Assembly: GCF_038784515.1 (NCBI RefSeq)
Contig: NZ_CP152376.1
Coordinates: 4,340,001-4,404,000, forward strand
Reading direction: 5' to 3'
DNA from: Rhodoferax sp. GW822-FHT02A01
GTDB lineage: Bacteria; Pseudomonadota; Gammaproteobacteria; Burkholderiales; Burkholderiaceae_C
Length of the DNA: 64,000 bases
The position numbers and the translations under genes are program-made. Below are positions 53,997-64,000 of this stretch, piece after piece. Below the pieces are notes generated by a model. It had not been told where the DNA came from. It was given only the letters and a program-made list of their open reading frames with translations, and searched no databases. The stretch's first letter is position 1. Each line of letters opens with the position of its first letter.

Positions 53997-55585
53997 GCCT
54001 GCTGGACGTCAACGACCTCAGCATTTCATTTGGCGGGCACACGGTGGTGCAAGGCGTCAGCTTTCGCGTAGAAGCGGGCGAGAAACTGGCTTTGGTAGGA
54101 GAGTCCGGCTCCGGAAAGACAGTTACTGCATTGAGCCTGCTGCGTCTGGCCGAGGGCGCGGTGGTCGGTGGCGAGGCACTGTTTGACTCTGCTCAAGGCC
54201 ATGTGGATTTGCTGCAATTGGCGCCTGGGCCCCTGCGGGCCCTGCGGGGCCAGGACATCGCCATGGTGTTTCAGGAACCCATGACGGCGCTCAATCCGCT
54301 CTTCACCGTGGGCGAGCAGATTGCCGAAGTCTTGCAGCTCAAGATGGGTGTGACTGCCAGAGACGCGTCCCAACAGGCCGTTGATTTGCTGGCCGAAACC
54401 GGCATCGCAGAGCCGGAACGCCGCGCCAAGGCCTTCCCGCATCAGCTCTCTGGCGGGCAGCGCCAGCGCGCCATGATTGCCATGGCGCTGGCTTGCAAGC
54501 CCAAACTGCTGATTGCCGATGAACCCACCACTGCTCTGGATGTGACGGTACGCCAGCAGATTCTGGGGCTGCTGGACGCGCTGCAAACCAAGCACGGCAT
54601 GGCCGTGCTGCTGATCACCCACGACCTGAACCTGGTGCGACGCTTTGCCGACCGCGTGGCAGTGATGGAGCGCGGCCATATCGTGGAGCAGGGGCTCGTC
54701 ACTGACATTTTTGCGAACCCGCGGCACGTCTATACGCGCAGGCTTTTGGCCAGTCGGCCCCAGCGTGACGTAGTGCCCATTGCGCCTGAGGCGGAAACCG
54801 CCGTGCAGACGCGTGGCCTTCGGGTGACCTATCCCGTGCCGCTACCCGGCGTGCGCGGTTGGTTTTCCAAGGGGGAGTTCGTTGCGGTACGGCAGGCGGA
54901 TATACGCCTGCAGGTCGGCCAGACCGTGGGCATCGTGGGGGAGTCCGGCTCCGGCAAGTCCACGCTGGCGCTGGCGGTGCTGGGGCTGTTGCCGTTCAGC
55001 CGTGAAGTGACCTTGTTCGGCAAATCCTGGGGGCAGGGCAGAGCCCTTGACCTGCAGAACCGCAAACAGGCGCAGGTTGTTTTTCAGGATCCGTTTTCCT
55101 CTCTTTCGCCCCGTCTGACCGTGGAGGATATTGTGGGGGAAGGCCTGTTGGTGCATGAGTCAGGGCTGGAAGCTGCCGTGCTGCGCAACAGGGTGATCTC
55201 GGCGTTGCGGGACGTGGGTTTGGATGAGGTGCAATTCCCCGGTTTGCTGCAGCGCTATCCACACCAGTTTTCCGGCGGTCAGCGTCAGCGCATTGCCATT
55301 GCCAGGGCGCTGATCGTGCAGCCACGGGTACTGGTGCTGGATGAGCCCACCAGTGCACTGGACGTCACCATGGCGCAGCAGATATTGGTACTGCTGCAGC
55401 GCTTGCAGGCCGAGCGCGGACTGGCCTATCTGCTAATTACCCACGACGTGGAGGTCATACAGGCCATGGCGCACCAGGTGGTGGTCATGAAAGACGGCGA
55501 AATCGTGGAGCAAGGGGCGCTGGAGTCGGTGTTTTCCCGCCCCCAACAGCCCTATACCCGCACGCTTCTGGCAGCTTCACAATAA
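53993..55585 (+). CDS. yejF: Oligopeptide ABC transporter, tandem ATP-binding protein YejF
   Basis: ATPase of 530 residues with two fused nucleotide-binding domains. Domain 1: Walker A GESGSGKT, signature [32 protein letters not shown]. Domain 2: Walker [20 protein letters not shown], signature [32 protein letters not shown]. Both halves look active, and each ends with the oligopeptide-ATPase tail ([25 protein letters not shown]). ATG 53993 overlaps the yejE stop. The operon ends here, with a separate promoter region following. Confidence 0.95.
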   Translation: MSLLDVNDLSISFGGHTVVQGVSFRVEAGEKLALVGESGSGKTVTALSLLRLAEGAVVGGEALFDSAQGHVDLLQLAPGPLRALRGQDIAMVFQEPMTALNPLFTVGEQIAEVLQLKMGVTARDASQQAVDLLAETGIAEPERRAKAFPHQLSGGQRQRAMIAMALACKPKLLIADEPTTALDVTVRQQILGLLDALQTKHGMAVLLITHDLNLVRRFADRVAVMERGHIVEQGLVTDIFANPRHVYTRRLLASRPQRDVVPIAPEAETAVQTRGLRVTYPVPLPGVRGWFSKGEFVAVRQADIRLQVGQTVGIVGESGSGKSTLALAVLGLLPFSREVTLFGKSWGQGRALDLQNRKQAQVVFQDPFSSLSPRLTVEDIVGEGLLVHESGLEAAVLRNRVISALRDVGLDEVQFPGLLQRYPHQFSGGQRQRIAIARALIVQPRVLVLDEPTSALDVTMAQQILVLLQRLQAERGLAYLLITHDVEVIQAMAHQVVVMKDGEIVEQGALESVFSRPQQPYTRTLLAASQ

Positions 55586-55599
55586 TTCCCTTAGAAATC

Positions 55600-55629
55600 A
55601 AGGCACTTATACCTCTTTTGCAGTACAAT
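55600..55629 (+). promoter_or_regulatory. Probable promoter of the rimP-nusA-infB operon leader
   Basis: A good -10 TACAAT (55624-55629) with a weak -35 (AAGGCA, 55600-55605) 18 bases upstream. The start would be near 55636, directly before the hairpin at 55639-55680. Confidence 0.5.
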
Positions 55630-55638
55630 CCAAGCTCA

Positions 55639-55680
55639 CGACCAAACGGGCGGGTATTTACCGCCCGTTTTTTTTGGTCG
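55639..55680 (+). terminator. Leader hairpin with U-tract upstream of rimP (attenuator or terminator)
   Basis: Strong stem ACGGGCGG/CCGCCCGT with a seven-base loop followed by eight T in total, flanked by further complementary CGACCAAA/TTTGGTCG. As a Rho-independent terminator it could end yejF transcription. Because a -10 element lies only ~10 bases before it, it may equally act as an attenuator in the leader of the translation-factor operon. Confidence 0.75.
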
Positions 55681-55725
55681 ATTGTTTTTGGCTAGTGTGT
55701 ATTTTTGGTCTGGGGTGGATACGGC

Positions 55726-56346
55726 GTGGCGTTACAGGAAATCGTTGAGCAGACGGTAAGCGGCTTGGGTTATGACCTGGTGGAGATTGAACGCTCTGCC
55801 GGCGGCCTGCTGCGTATCACCATCGATTTGCCCTGGGAAAAGCCTGTGGAAGGTGCGCCGGTCGTGGAGCAGTTCATCACCGTGGAAGACTGCGAGAAGG
55901 TCACGCGCCAGTTGCAGTTTGCACTGGAAGTCGATGGGGTGGAGTACCGGCGTCTGGAGGTTTCCTCTCCCGGTATCGATCGCCCTTTGCGCCATGTGGC
56001 AGATTTCGAGCGCTTTGTCGGTCAGGTGATCGACATCACGCTGAAAGCGCCCATGGGTGCTGCGGCCAACGGCCAGGTGCACGCCAATCGCAAGAAATTT
56101 CGCGGCACGCTGGAACGTGTCGAATTGGCCGATGGAGCCGTGGGGTGGCAGATCGTCTGGAGCGATGCCCCTGCGGTCAAGCCGGGTCAAAGGGTTAGCA
56201 AGAAGCGTGTGCCGCCGCCTATGCAGGTTCTCGGCTTTGCGCTGGATGAGTTGCGTGAAGCGCGCCTGGCTCCGATTGTGAGCTTCAAGGGGCGTGGGCA
56301 AGGTGGCAGCACCGGCGGAGAAGAGCCCGCTGTGGGCCAGGAATAG
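55726..56346 (+). CDS. rimP: Ribosome maturation factor RimP
   Basis: Cytoplasmic factor for 30S subunit assembly; 206 residues from GTG 55726. [32 protein letters not shown] at the N-terminus and [38 protein letters not shown], with the SSPGxDRPL signature, identify it. The C-terminal half ([21 protein letters not shown]) is the SH3-like domain. The Gly/Gln-rich tail is longer than in E. coli. First gene of rimP-nusA-infB-rbfA-truB. Confidence 0.93.
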   Translation: MALQEIVEQTVSGLGYDLVEIERSAGGLLRITIDLPWEKPVEGAPVVEQFITVEDCEKVTRQLQFALEVDGVEYRRLEVSSPGIDRPLRHVADFERFVGQVIDITLKAPMGAAANGQVHANRKKFRGTLERVELADGAVGWQIVWSDAPAVKPGQRVSKKRVPPPMQVLGFALDELREARLAPIVSFKGRGQGGSTGGEEPAVGQE

Positions 56347-56387
56347 CTGGTTTTGGTTTTGATTTAAGTGTTCAGGAGAGTCATGGC

Positions 56388-57884
56388 ATGAATCGCGAAC
56401 TGTTGATGCTGGTAGAGGCAATTTCCCGTGAAAAGAACGTGGAACGTGATGTGGTGTTGGGCGCCGTGGAAGCCGCATTGGCGCAGGCGACCAAGAAGCT
56501 CTACGCTGGTGATGTGGATATCCGCGTGGCTCTGGACCGCGACAGCGGCAACTACGAGACTTTCCGCCGTTGGCATGTGGTTCCCGACGAGGCGGGTCTG
56601 CAGTTGCCCGACCAGGAAATCCTGCTGTTTGAAGCCAAAGAGCAGATCCCCGATATCGAGGTCGATGAATACATCGAGGAGCCCATTGAATCGGTTCCCA
56701 TCGGTCGTATCGGTGCCATGGCCGCCAAGCAGGTGATCTTGCAGAAGATCCGTGATGCCGAGCGCGAAATGCTGCTCAACGACTTCATGGCACGCGGCGA
56801 AAAGATTTTTGTCGGTACCGTCAAGCGCATGGACAAGGGCGACATCATTGTGGAGAGCGGCCGCGTCGAAGGCCGTCTGCGCCGCAGCGAAATGATCCCC
56901 AAGGAAAACCTGCGTACCGGTGACCGCGTACGCGCCATGATCATGGAAGTGGACCTGACCTTGCGTGGTGCACCCATCGTGCTGTCGCGCTCGGCCCCTG
57001 AGTTCATGATCGAACTGTTCCGCCAGGAAGTGCCCGAGATCGAACAAGGCCTGCTGGAGATCAAGTCCTGCGCCCGTGACCCCGGTTCACGCGCCAAGAT
57101 CGCCGTGCTGTCCCATGACAAGCGTGTGGACCCCATCGGCACCTGTGTGGGTGTGCGTGGTACCCGCGTCAATGGCGTGACCAACGAGCTCGCTGGCGAG
57201 CGCGTGGACATTGTGCTGTGGAGCGAAGACCCGGCCCAATTCGTGATTGGCGCCCTGGCTCCGGCCAATGTGTCTTCCATCGTGGTGGACGAAGAGCGCC
57301 ACGCCATGGATGTGGTGGTGGACGAAGAAAATCTCGCCATCGCCATTGGCCGCGGCGGTCAGAACGTGCGCCTGGCGTCAGAACTGACCGGCTGGAAGAT
57401 CAACATCATGGATGCCGCCGAGTCGGCACAGAAGCTGGCTGACGAAACCAATGTGGGCCGTCGCCTGTTCATGGAAAAACTGGATGTGGACGAGGAAATC
57501 GCCGACATCCTGATCGCCGAGGGTTTCACCAGCCTGGAAGAAGTGGCTTACGTTCCCTTGCAGGAAATGCTGGAAATCGAAAGCTTTGATGAGGACACGG
57601 TGCACGAATTGCGCAACCGCGCCAAGGATGCCTTGCTGACCATGGAGATCGCACACGAAGAAAGTGTGGACGAAGTCTCCCAGGATCTGCGGGACCTGGG
57701 CGGGCTGACGCCAGAGTTGATCGGCAAATTGGCCGACAACGGAGTGCATACCCGTGACGACCTCGCCGACCTCGCGGTTGATGAGCTGACCGATATCACC
57801 GGTCAGTCACCCGAAGAGGCTACCGCCATGATCATGAAAGCGCGCGAACATTGGTTTACCAATGAAGCCGCTTCGCACGAGTAA
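56388..57884 (+). CDS. nusA: Transcription termination/antitermination factor NusA
   Basis: RNA polymerase-binding elongation factor, 498 residues. NusA N-terminal domain ([36 protein letters not shown]), S1 domain ([33 protein letters not shown]), and two KH domains ([48 protein letters not shown]). It also has the C-terminal acidic AR1/AR2 repeats ([52 protein letters not shown]) found in gamma- and beta-proteobacteria. Classical position after rimP. Confidence 0.96.
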   Translation: MNRELLMLVEAISREKNVERDVVLGAVEAALAQATKKLYAGDVDIRVALDRDSGNYETFRRWHVVPDEAGLQLPDQEILLFEAKEQIPDIEVDEYIEEPIESVPIGRIGAMAAKQVILQKIRDAEREMLLNDFMARGEKIFVGTVKRMDKGDIIVESGRVEGRLRRSEMIPKENLRTGDRVRAMIMEVDLTLRGAPIVLSRSAPEFMIELFRQEVPEIEQGLLEIKSCARDPGSRAKIAVLSHDKRVDPIGTCVGVRGTRVNGVTNELAGERVDIVLWSEDPAQFVIGALAPANVSSIVVDEERHAMDVVVDEENLAIAIGRGGQNVRLASELTGWKINIMDAAESAQKLADETNVGRRLFMEKLDVDEEIADILIAEGFTSLEEVAYVPLQEMLEIESFDEDTVHELRNRAKDALLTMEIAHEESVDEVSQDLRDLGGLTPELIGKLADNGVHTRDDLADLAVDELTDITGQSPEEATAMIMKAREHWFTNEAASHE

Positions 57885-57965
57885 TGGTCATGCATTCGAA
57901 ATTCCAGTAATGGCTAACAGCTGCCTTCCGGGCCCTGTTAGCCGACGCCAAAGGTTACACAACAA

Positions 57966-60890
57966 ATGTCCAGTACGACCGTCGCCGAGTTTGCCAACGA
58001 ACTCAAGAAATCAACTGAAACGCTGCTTGAGCAGCTGAAGTCTGCCGGTGTGGCCAAGAGTGCCGCATCCGACACACTTACCGATGCCGACAAGCACAAG
58101 CTTCTGGGCTTTCTGCAGAACAGCCACGGCACGGCTGCGCCAGAACGCAAGAAGATCACGCTGGTGAAAAAGCAGACCACCGAAATCAAGCAGGCGGATT
58201 CCAGTGGCAAGGCGCGCACTATCCAGGTGGAAGTGCGCAAGAAACGCACCTTTGTGCGACGCGAAGATGGTGTCGACCAGGTGGTTGAGACGACCGAGCA
58301 GGAAGAACAACCCCAGGCTGTTTCCGCGCCTGCTGTGGACCATGCTGAGCTGGCGCGTCGTGAGGAAGAAGCCCGTCGCCAAGCCGAACTGATCCGCCGT
58401 CAGGAAGAGGAATTGGCACAACGCCGCAAGGAGCGCGAAGAGCAGGAAGCCCGTGCCCGCGAAGCCGCCGAGAAGCAGGCCGCGGAAGCACGTGCAGCCC
58501 AGGAGCGCGCGGCGGCAGAGGCTGCTGCAAAGACCGCAGCCAAGCCCAAGGTAAAAAGCGACGTGGCTGCGACCACCGCTCCAGCACCGGTCGTGGATAC
58601 CGCTGCAGAACAGGCGCGCGAACAGGAAACCCAGAAAGTTGCAGCGCAACAGGCTGCTGCATCCAAGGCGCAAGCCGATGATGAGGCCGCACGTGCCGCC
58701 GATCTGGGCGACCGCCGCCGCAAGGCCGAGGCAGAAGCCGCCGCGATTCGCAGCATGATGTCCGCCCCCAAGCGCGTGCTGGTGGCCAAGCGCCCGGAAG
58801 AAATCCGGGCCGAGGCTGCTGCAAAGGCCGGGATCAAAGGCACGTTGCACAAGCCACCAGCTGGCACTGCCGTTGCAAAGGCGCCTGCTAAGCCGGCAGC
58901 CGGCGCACCCGCTGCTGCCACGCCCGCAGGAAGCGGCAAGGAAGTCAAGTCCGCCAAGCTCTCAAGCAGCTGGGCCGGAGATCCGGGCAAGAAGAAAGAA
59001 CTCAAGACTCGCGGCGATACCAGTGCGGGAGCCGGCCGCTCCACCAACTGGCGCAGCGGCCCGCGAGGCAAGCGTGGCGGCAATGACCGTGATCGTGACG
59101 GCATGCAGCAGCAGGCAGCGCCGGTGGAAGCCCGTGTTATTGAAGTGCACGTGCCCGAAACCATTACCGTGGCCGAACTGGCCCACAAGATGGCCATTAA
59201 GGCATCCGAAGTCATCAAGCAATTGATGAAGCTGGGCCAGATGGTCACTATCAACCAGCCGCTGGACCAGGACACCGCCATGATCGTGGTGGAAGAGCTG
59301 GGCCACAAGGCCGTGGTTGCCGCTCTGGACGATCCGGAAGCCTTTACCGACGACGAAGTGCAAGGCCAGCAATCCGAGTCCTTGCCGCGCGCACCGGTTG
59401 TGACCGTGATGGGTCACGTGGACCACGGCAAGACTTCGTTGCTGGATTACATTCGCCGTGCCAAGGTGGCTGCGGGTGAAGCCGGCGGTATTACCCAGCA
59501 CATTGGTGCCTACCATGTGGAAACGCCACGCGGCATGATTTCCTTCCTGGATACCCCGGGTCACGAGGCTTTTACCGCCATGCGTGCCCGCGGTGCGCAA
59601 GCCACCGACATCGTGATTCTGGTGGTTGCAGCCGACGACGGCGTGATGCCACAAACCAAGGAAGCCATCAAGCACGCCAAGGCCGCAGGTGTTCCTATCG
59701 TGGTGGCGATCAACAAGATCGACAAGCCGGACTCCAACCCCGAGCGCGTGAAGAACGAGCTGGTGGTGGAAGAGGTGGTGCCGGAAGAGTTCGGTGGTGA
59801 CTCGCCCTTTGTGGCGGTGTCGGCCAAGACCGGCCAGGGCATTGACGAACTGCTGGAGCAGGTGCTGCTGCAGGCCGAAGTGCTGGAACTCAAGGCTCCG
59901 GTGGATGCCATGGCCAAGGGTCTGGTCATCGAAGCCCAGCTCGACAAGGGACGCGGTCCCGTGGCAACCATCCTGGTGCAGAGCGGTACGCTCAAGACCG
60001 GCGATGTGGTGCTGGCTGGCCAGACCTATGGTCGTGTGCGTGCCATGCTGGACGAAAACGGCAAGCCCATTAAGTCTGCCGGTCCGTCCATTCCGGTGGA
60101 AATTCAGGGTCTGACAGAAGTGCCGCAAGCCGGTGACGAGTTCATGGTTCTGTCCGACGAGCGCCGCGCCCGTGAAATTGCGACCTACCGTGCCGGCAAG
60201 TTCCGCAATACCAAGCTGGCCAAGCAACAAGCCGCCAAGCTCGAAAACATGTTCTCCGACATGTCTTCCGGCGACGTCAAGATGTTGCCCATCATCGTCA
60301 AGGCCGACGTGCAAGGCTCGCAGGAAGCACTGGCAACCTCCTTGCTCAAGCTGTCCAACGAAGAAGTCAAGGTGCAACTGGTCTACGCCGCGGTAGGGGC
60401 GATCAGTGAATCCGACATCAACTTGGCCATTGCCTCCAAGGCCGTGGTGATTGGCTTCAATGTGCGTGCCGATGCCGGCGCGCGCAAGCTGGCCGAAGGC
60501 AATGGCGTGGATATCCGCTACTACAACATCATTTACGACGCCGTCGATGAGTTGAAGGCGGCCATGTCCGGCATGCTGGCACCAGAGAAGCGCGAAGAAG
60601 TGATCGGTACGGCCGAAATCCGCACCGTGTTCGTGGCCTCCAAGATCGGTACCGTGGCAGGTTGTATGGTTACCAGCGGTTTCGTCAATCGCAGCGCCCA
60701 TTTCCGTCTGTTGCGCAACAACGTGGTGATCTATACCGGCGAACTGGACTCGCTCAAGCGCATGAAGGACGATGTGCGCGAAGTCAAGGAAGGCTTCGAG
60801 TGCGGTGTCAAGCTGAAGAACTACAACGACATCAACGAGGGCGATCAACTCGAGTTCTTTGAAGTCAAGGAAATCGCTCGTACGCTGTGA
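57966..60890 (+). CDS. infB: Translation initiation factor IF-2
   Basis: GTPase delivering fMet-tRNA to the 30S subunit; 974 residues. IF2_N domains flank a long charged Ala/Glu/Lys coiled-coil region (~130-350). The G domain has G1 [12 protein letters not shown] (~482), G3 DTPGHEAF, and G4 NKIDKPDS. Domains II-IV end [35 protein letters not shown]. The extended N-terminus is typical of Betaproteobacteria. A 81-base gap separates it from nusA and ten bases separate it from rbfA. Confidence 0.96.
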   Translation: MSSTTVAEFANELKKSTETLLEQLKSAGVAKSAASDTLTDADKHKLLGFLQNSHGTAAPERKKITLVKKQTTEIKQADSSGKARTIQVEVRKKRTFVRREDGVDQVVETTEQEEQPQAVSAPAVDHAELARREEEARRQAELIRRQEEELAQRRKEREEQEARAREAAEKQAAEARAAQERAAAEAAAKTAAKPKVKSDVAATTAPAPVVDTAAEQAREQETQKVAAQQAAASKAQADDEAARAADLGDRRRKAEAEAAAIRSMMSAPKRVLVAKRPEEIRAEAAAKAGIKGTLHKPPAGTAVAKAPAKPAAGAPAAATPAGSGKEVKSAKLSSSWAGDPGKKKELKTRGDTSAGAGRSTNWRSGPRGKRGGNDRDRDGMQQQAAPVEARVIEVHVPETITVAELAHKMAIKASEVIKQLMKLGQMVTINQPLDQDTAMIVVEELGHKAVVAALDDPEAFTDDEVQGQQSESLPRAPVVTVMGHVDHGKTSLLDYIRRAKVAAGEAGGITQHIGAYHVETPRGMISFLDTPGHEAFTAMRARGAQATDIVILVVAADDGVMPQTKEAIKHAKAAGVPIVVAINKIDKPDSNPERVKNELVVEEVVPEEFGGDSPFVAVSAKTGQGIDELLEQVLLQAEVLELKAPVDAMAKGLVIEAQLDKGRGPVATILVQSGTLKTGDVVLAGQTYGRVRAMLDENGKPIKSAGPSIPVEIQGLTEVPQAGDEFMVLSDERRAREIATYRAGKFRNTKLAKQQAAKLENMFSDMSSGDVKMLPIIVKADVQGSQEALATSLLKLSNEEVKVQLVYAAVGAISESDINLAIASKAVVIGFNVRADAGARKLAEGNGVDIRYYNIIYDAVDELKAAMSGMLAPEKREEVIGTAEIRTVFVASKIGTVAGCMVTSGFVNRSAHFRLLRNNVVIYTGELDSLKRMKDDVREVKEGFECGVKLKNYNDINEGDQLEFFEVKEIARTL

Positions 60891-60900
60891 GCCCCCAGGC

Positions 60901-61269
60901 ATGAAAAAGAAGTCATCCACACCCAACCGCGGCTTCCGCGTGGCCGATCAGATCCAGCGTGATCTGACCGAGCTGATTGCGCGCGAGCTCAAGGACCCGC
61001 GGGTGGGCATGGTGACCATCCAGGCCGTCGAGGTGACGCCGGACTATGCACATGCCAAGGTGTTTTTCAGTTTGCTGGTGGGTGACCCGGTGCAGACGGC
61101 TGAAGGGTTGAACCAGGCTGCTGGCTTTTTGCGCGCTGGCTTGTTCAAGCGTTTGCACATTCATACGGTGCCAACCTTGCACTTCATCTTTGACCAGACG
61201 GTGGAGCGTGCCGCGGACATGAATGCCCTGATTGCCAAGGCCGTGTCCTCGCGCGCGAAAGAAGACTGA
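60901..61269 (+). CDS. rbfA: Ribosome-binding factor A
   Basis: Late 30S assembly factor, 122 residues with a type II KH-like fold. [50 protein letters not shown] is diagnostic, and it ends with [25 protein letters not shown] 60901 gives the conserved basic start MKKKSS; the open frame continuing into infB is not used. Two bases before truB. Confidence 0.93.
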   Translation: MKKKSSTPNRGFRVADQIQRDLTELIARELKDPRVGMVTIQAVEVTPDYAHAKVFFSLLVGDPVQTAEGLNQAAGFLRAGLFKRLHIHTVPTLHFIFDQTVERAADMNALIAKAVSSRAKED

Positions 61270-61271
61270 CC

Positions 61272-62270
61272 ATGCAAGCAGCCGGTTCGCCCTTGGGTGC
61301 GAAGGCACCCTTGGGGGGCCAGAGCCGTACACGTGTGCAGCGGCGCCCCGTGCATGGGGTGCTGTTGTTGGACAAGCCATTGGGCCTGTCGAGCAATCAG
61401 GCGCTGCAGAAGGTGAAGTGGCTGTTGCGCGCCGAGAAGGCCGGTCATACCGGTACGCTGGATCCGTTGGCCACAGGTGTGTTGCCGATTTGCTTTGGTG
61501 CTGCTACCAAGTTCAGCCAGATGCACCTGGATGCGGACAAGGCGTATGCGGCCACGCTGCGGCTGGGTATCAAGACCAGCACGGCGGACGCCGAAGGTGA
61601 AGTGCTGAGCGAGCGCGACGTGCATGTGGACGGGGAGTTGCTGAAACGGGTGGTGGCAGGTTTTGTAGGGCCGATAGCCCAGGTGCCACCCATGCACAGT
61701 GCTCTGAAAAAGGATGGCAAGGCCCTCTATGAGTATGCGCGGGCCGGCATGGAAGTGGAGCGTGAGGCACGCCATGTGACGATATACGCCATCCGTATCG
61801 TGCAGGCACGACTGGACGGTGAAAAGCCTGAAGTGGATCTGGAGGTGGAGTGCAGCAAAGGCACCTACATCCGCACTCTGGGAGAAGACATTGGTGAAGC
61901 GCTGGGATGTGGCGCGCACCTGAGCGCCCTGCGGCGTATCCGCACAGGCGGTTTTGATGAATCGCAGTGTGTGACGGTGCAGGCGCTCGAAGCCATGGAT
62001 GACGCGCAGCGACTGACCTGCGTGCGGCCTACCGAGGCGTTGCTAGCAGGTCATGACGTGGTCACGCTGGACAGTGAGAATGCGGCACGGTTTTTGAGTG
62101 GCATGCGCAGGCGGGGATCCTGGCGCGATGCCGATGCGGTGGCGGTATTTGCCGAGCAACCGCGGGCGCTGCTGGGCAGTGCCCATGTGAAAGCGGGTGA
62201 GTTGATCCCCACGCGGCTCTTGAGCCCACCGGAAGTCAGTGAATCCTTGATGCAACAGAAATTAAGTTAG
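61272..62270 (+). CDS. truB: tRNA pseudouridine(55) synthase TruB
   Basis: Makes pseudouridine 55 in the T-loop of tRNAs; 332 residues. The catalytic Asp is in [19 protein letters not shown]; the motif [22 protein letters not shown], and [28 protein letters not shown] with the PUA-adjacent end complete it. The first ~25 residues ([21 protein letters not shown]) form an extra tail encoded by a small GC hairpin (61295-61310, GGGTGC-GAAG-GCACCC), perhaps a repeat remnant. In operon with rbfA upstream and typA 16 bases downstream. Confidence 0.94.
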   Translation: MQAAGSPLGAKAPLGGQSRTRVQRRPVHGVLLLDKPLGLSSNQALQKVKWLLRAEKAGHTGTLDPLATGVLPICFGAATKFSQMHLDADKAYAATLRLGIKTSTADAEGEVLSERDVHVDGELLKRVVAGFVGPIAQVPPMHSALKKDGKALYEYARAGMEVEREARHVTIYAIRIVQARLDGEKPEVDLEVECSKGTYIRTLGEDIGEALGCGAHLSALRRIRTGGFDESQCVTVQALEAMDDAQRLTCVRPTEALLAGHDVVTLDSENAARFLSGMRRRGSWRDADAVAVFAEQPRALLGSAHVKAGELIPTRLLSPPEVSESLMQQKLS

Positions 62271-62286
62271 TGTTTGAAAGTGAACT

Positions 62287-64000
62287 ATGAGCAGTAAACA
62301 AATCCGTAACATCGCGATCATCGCCCACGTTGACCATGGCAAAACCACCATGGTGGACCAGTTGCTCCGTCAGTCGGGCACCTTTGCCGAGCACGAAAAA
62401 GTGGTCGACACCGTGATGGACAACAATGCCATTGAAAAAGAACGTGGTATCACGATTCTGGCCAAGAACTGCGCAGTGAGCTGGGAAGGCACACACATCA
62501 ATATCGTGGACACCCCCGGACACGCCGACTTCGGTGGCGAAGTGGAACGTGCACTGTCCATGGTGGACGGCGTGCTGCTGCTCATCGATGCGCAGGAAGG
62601 CCCCATGCCCCAGACCCGTTTCGTGACCAAGAAGGCGCTGGCCCTGGGCCTCAAGCCCATCGTCGTCGTCAACAAGGTGGACAAGCCCGGAGCCAATCCA
62701 GACAAGGTTGTCAACGCAGCGTTCGATCTGTTCGACAAGCTGGGTGCAACCGATGAACAGCTCGACTTCCCCGTGGTCTATGCCTCCGGTATCAATGGAT
62801 GGTCTTCCCTGGAAGAGGGCGAGCAGGGTGAGCAATGGGGCCCCGACATGTCGGCCCTGTTCAACACCATTCTCAAGCACGTTCCGTCGCAAAGCGGTGA
62901 TCCGGCCGCACCTCTGCAACTGCAGATCTCGGCGCTGGACTTTTCCACTTTCGTGGGCCGCATCGGCGTAGGCCGCATCAGCCAGGGCACCATCAAACCG
63001 AATATGGACGTGCTGGTAATGGAAGGCCCGGACGGCAAGACCGTCAAGGGTCGCATCAACCAAGTCCTGACCTTCCAGGGTCTGGACCGCGTGCAGGCCA
63101 CTGAAGCCGGTCCCGGCGAAATCGTGCTGATCAACGGTATTGCAGACATCGGTATCGGTGTCACGGTGACAGATCCGACCAACCCCATGCCGTTGCCCAT
63201 GCTCAAGGTGGACGAGCCCACGCTGACCATGAACTTCTGCGTCAACACCAGCCCGCTGGCAGGCCGCGAAGGCAAATACGTGACCAGCCGCCAGATCTGG
63301 GACCGTCTGCAGAAGGAACTGCAGCACAACGTGGCCCTGCGCGTGAATGAAACCGACGAAGAAGGTATTTTCGAAGTGATGGGTCGCGGTGAACTGCACC
63401 TGACCATCCTGCTGGAAAACATGCGCCGCGAAGGCTATGAAATGGCTGTTTCCAAGCCGCGCGTGATGTTCAAGGAAATCGACGGCGAGAAGTACGAGCC
63501 TATCGAAATGGTGACCGCCGACATTGAAGAGCAGCACCAGGGCGGCGTGATGCAAGCCCTGGGCGAGCGCAAGGGCGAACTGGTGAACATGGAGCCGGAC
63601 GGACGTGGCCGCGTGCGCCTGGAATACCGCATTCCCGCACGTGGACTCATCGGCTTCTCCAACGAATTCCTGAACTTGACACGTGGTTCCGGCCTGATCT
63701 CCAACATTTTTGACAGCTACGAGCCGCACAAGGGTGAAATCGGTGGCCGCAAGAACGGCGTGCTGATCTCCATGGACGATGGCGAAATCTTCACCTACGC
63801 ACTGGGCAAGCTGGATGACCGCGGACGCATGTTCGTGAAGGCCAACGATCCAGTGTACGAAGGCATGATTGTGGGTATCCACAGCCGTGACAACGATCTG
63901 GTGGTGAACGCCACCCGCACCAAGCAGCTGACTAACTTCCGCGTATCCGGCAAGGAAGATGCGATCAAGATCACACCGCCGATTGAACTGACGCTGGAAT
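62287..64000 (+). CDS. typA: Translational GTPase TypA/BipA (3' end cut by window)
   Basis: Ribosome-binding GTPase involved in 50S assembly, cold and stress adaptation; the family has about 605 residues, of which 571 are in the window. G1 IIAHVDHGKTTMVDQLL, G2 EKERGITI, G3 DTPGHADFGGEVERAL, and G4 NKVDKPGA are intact. The elongation-factor domains II, III and V follow (MGRGELHLTILLENMRREGYE; IPARGLIGFSNEFLNLTRG), and the BipA-specific C-terminus starts (TKQLTNFRVSGKEDAIKITPP). ATG 62287. The last ~35 residues are outside the window. Confidence 0.97.
   Translation, partial: MSSKQIRNIAIIAHVDHGKTTMVDQLLRQSGTFAEHEKVVDTVMDNNAIEKERGITILAKNCAVSWEGTHINIVDTPGHADFGGEVERALSMVDGVLLLIDAQEGPMPQTRFVTKKALALGLKPIVVVNKVDKPGANPDKVVNAAFDLFDKLGATDEQLDFPVVYASGINGWSSLEEGEQGEQWGPDMSALFNTILKHVPSQSGDPAAPLQLQISALDFSTFVGRIGVGRISQGTIKPNMDVLVMEGPDGKTVKGRINQVLTFQGLDRVQATEAGPGEIVLINGIADIGIGVTVTDPTNPMPLPMLKVDEPTLTMNFCVNTSPLAGREGKYVTSRQIWDRLQKELQHNVALRVNETDEEGIFEVMGRGELHLTILLENMRREGYEMAVSKPRVMFKEIDGEKYEPIEMVTADIEEQHQGGVMQALGERKGELVNMEPDGRGRVRLEYRIPARGLIGFSNEFLNLTRGSGLISNIFDSYEPHKGEIGGRKNGVLISMDDGEIFTYALGKLDDRGRMFVKANDPVYEGMIVGIHSRDNDLVVNATRTKQLTNFRVSGKEDAIKITPPIELTLE

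Noticed and set aside
58962..60926. Long minus-strand frame (654 codons)
   Set aside because: Antisense shadow of infB; low-complexity His/Gly-rich translation.
62236..63882. Long minus-strand frame (548 codons)
   Set aside because: Antisense to typA, whose GTPase motifs are all present.

Overview
The window looks like chromosome from a GC-rich betaproteobacterium of the order Burkholderiales, most likely family Comamonadaceae (a Rhodoferax/Polaromonas-like organism is my best guess, not proven). The reasons are the cysI-DUF934-cysH sulfate-assimilation operon, a divergent LysR/DUF2917 pair, a ~1300-residue HrpA, the tamA-tamB, lptF-lptG//pepA-holC and rimP-nusA-infB-rbfA-truB blocks, and a GC-rich palindromic repeat of a kind I associate with this family. 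I see no transposase, prophage, CRISPR array or rRNA. Most of the window is core genome with some accessory loci.

Layout. 1-3350 (minus): TauE/SafE sulfite permease, CysI sulfite reductase, DUF934 and the start of CysH. 3437-13795: a nucleoside salvage locus with two divergent arms. The minus arm is ribokinase, nucleoside hydrolase and a 2-oxoglutarate/Fe(II) oxygenase. The plus arm is pseudouridine kinase, pseudouridine-5'-phosphate glycosidase, a second nucleoside hydrolase and a four-gene BMP-type nucleoside ABC importer. 13857-18310: an amino-acid-type periplasmic binding protein without its own permease, followed by a membrane HAMP-PAS-GGDEF-EAL c-di-GMP enzyme. 18307-22002: LysR//DUF2917, MnmC with a decayed methyltransferase half, and YggX. 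22146-27766: TamA-TamB. 27880-34830: DsbB, a SUMF1-like lipoprotein with ArgA, and HrpA. 34864-39656 (minus): lptF, lptG, cbiX, cysB and a methionine-type aminotransferase. 39681-41902: pepA, holC and a small conserved protein.

41955-45378: tRNA-Ser(GGA), then a solitary nifH (nitrogenase Fe protein) with its own sigma54 promoter and an upstream NifA-type site but no nifDK, then a PilZ protein and an SPFH/NfeD pair. 45511-49955: an Orn/Lys/Arg decarboxylase, then fabI coupled to a second putative enoyl-ACP reductase of the FabMG type. 49998-55585: the yejABEF peptide importer, with a palindromic repeat lying in the 5' end of yejE. 55600-64000: a promoter and hairpin leader, then rimP, nusA, infB, rbfA, truB and the start of typA/bipA.

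Functional links. CysI needs siroheme; CbiX probably inserts the iron, and CysB, encoded next to cbiX, is the expected activator of the sulfate-assimilation genes 33 kb away. The nucleoside locus forms a complete route from uptake to ribose-5-phosphate and free base. The GGDEF-EAL enzyme and the PilZ protein belong to c-di-GMP signalling. The strongest candidates for a second look are the solitary nifH regulon, the fabI/FabMG-like pair, the oxygenase in the nucleoside operon, and MnmC domain decay.
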